64,000 nt of DNA from Bacillota bacterium (GTDB lineage: Bacteria > Bacillota > Clostridia > Lachnospirales > Lachnospiraceae), in NCBI GenBank assembly GCA_023399055.1, contig JAEWQV010000010.1, forward strand, positions 744,001 to 808,000, given 5' to 3'. A program made the translations under genes and the position numbers. Positions 63,923 through 64,000 of this stretch are shown piece by piece. Numbering within the stretch: the first letter of the stretch is position 1; the number at the start of each line of letters is the position of its first letter. The notes under the pieces are model-generated. The model did no database searches. It worked only from the letters and a program-made list of their open reading frames with translations, and was not told the DNA's origin.

Positions 63923-64000
63923 CGAAATCTCCCTTCTCTTAAACCATGACGCACCACACAACACTATGCTTTCTATTGATTCATCAATTCATTATAGGTA

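Noticed and set aside
1..64000. CRISPR arrays, insertion sequences, prophage, tRNA or rRNA genes
   Set aside because: No regularly spaced repeats, transposase or integrase motifs, or cloverleaf/ribosomal sequences were found on reading both strands.

Overview
The window is chromosomal DNA of low G+C with strong AGGAGG-type ribosome binding sites and no RNA genes. Gene content (CUT1 sugar importers without their own ATPase, GntR-LacI and AraC regulators, lipoproteins with Gly/Ser-Cys lipoboxes, C-terminal Lys-rich membrane anchors) points to an anaerobic Firmicute of the Lachnospiraceae type (Lachnoclostridium-like). That placement is inferred from protein character, not from a marker gene.

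1-9000 is ordinary accessory chromosome. It holds a two-component system with a partner membrane protein, small stand-alone genes (two VOC proteins, a GNAT acetyltransferase, small membrane proteins), an AraC/GyrI-like regulator and a dCache chemoreceptor.

9100-32267 is a first mannoside locus. A 17 kb minus-strand series starts at a CUT1 importer (24416-27835). It continues through surface proteins with discoidin-like, LamG and propeller-like domains, an intracellular CE7-like esterase, a ROK sugar kinase, a long mannose-6-phosphate isomerase-like protein, a GH38 mannosidase, and finally a standard ManA. A divergent GntR-LacI repressor and a second GH38 enzyme (28369-32219) face it across a 533 bp control region with palindromic candidate operators.

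32323-63922 is a second locus. It has a GH4 glycosidase and an AraC regulator. A 16 kb minus-strand operon (50857 to 34854) follows, with two further CUT1 importers flanking a DUF5696-like protein and an NHL/Yip1 membrane protein. Its binding proteins include an unusual CBM-SBP fusion, and it ends with an LppM-like lipoprotein. Upstream lie an alpha-mannosidase (GH38), a degenerate GH38-like protein, a beta-mannosidase (GH2), a DUF1861-type propeller protein and another GH38.

Read together, surface proteins would bind a mannose-rich glycan and three importers would take up fragments. Cytoplasmic GH38/GH2/esterase enzymes would release mannose, ROK kinase would phosphorylate it, and the isomerases would feed fructose-6-phosphate to glycolysis. 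The substrate (high-mannose N-glycan, yeast-type mannan, or a mannolipid) is not decided by the sequence. The least understood parts are the DUF5696/NHL-Yip1/importer unit, the three discoidin-propeller proteins, the doubly anchored LppM-like proteins and the degenerate GH38.
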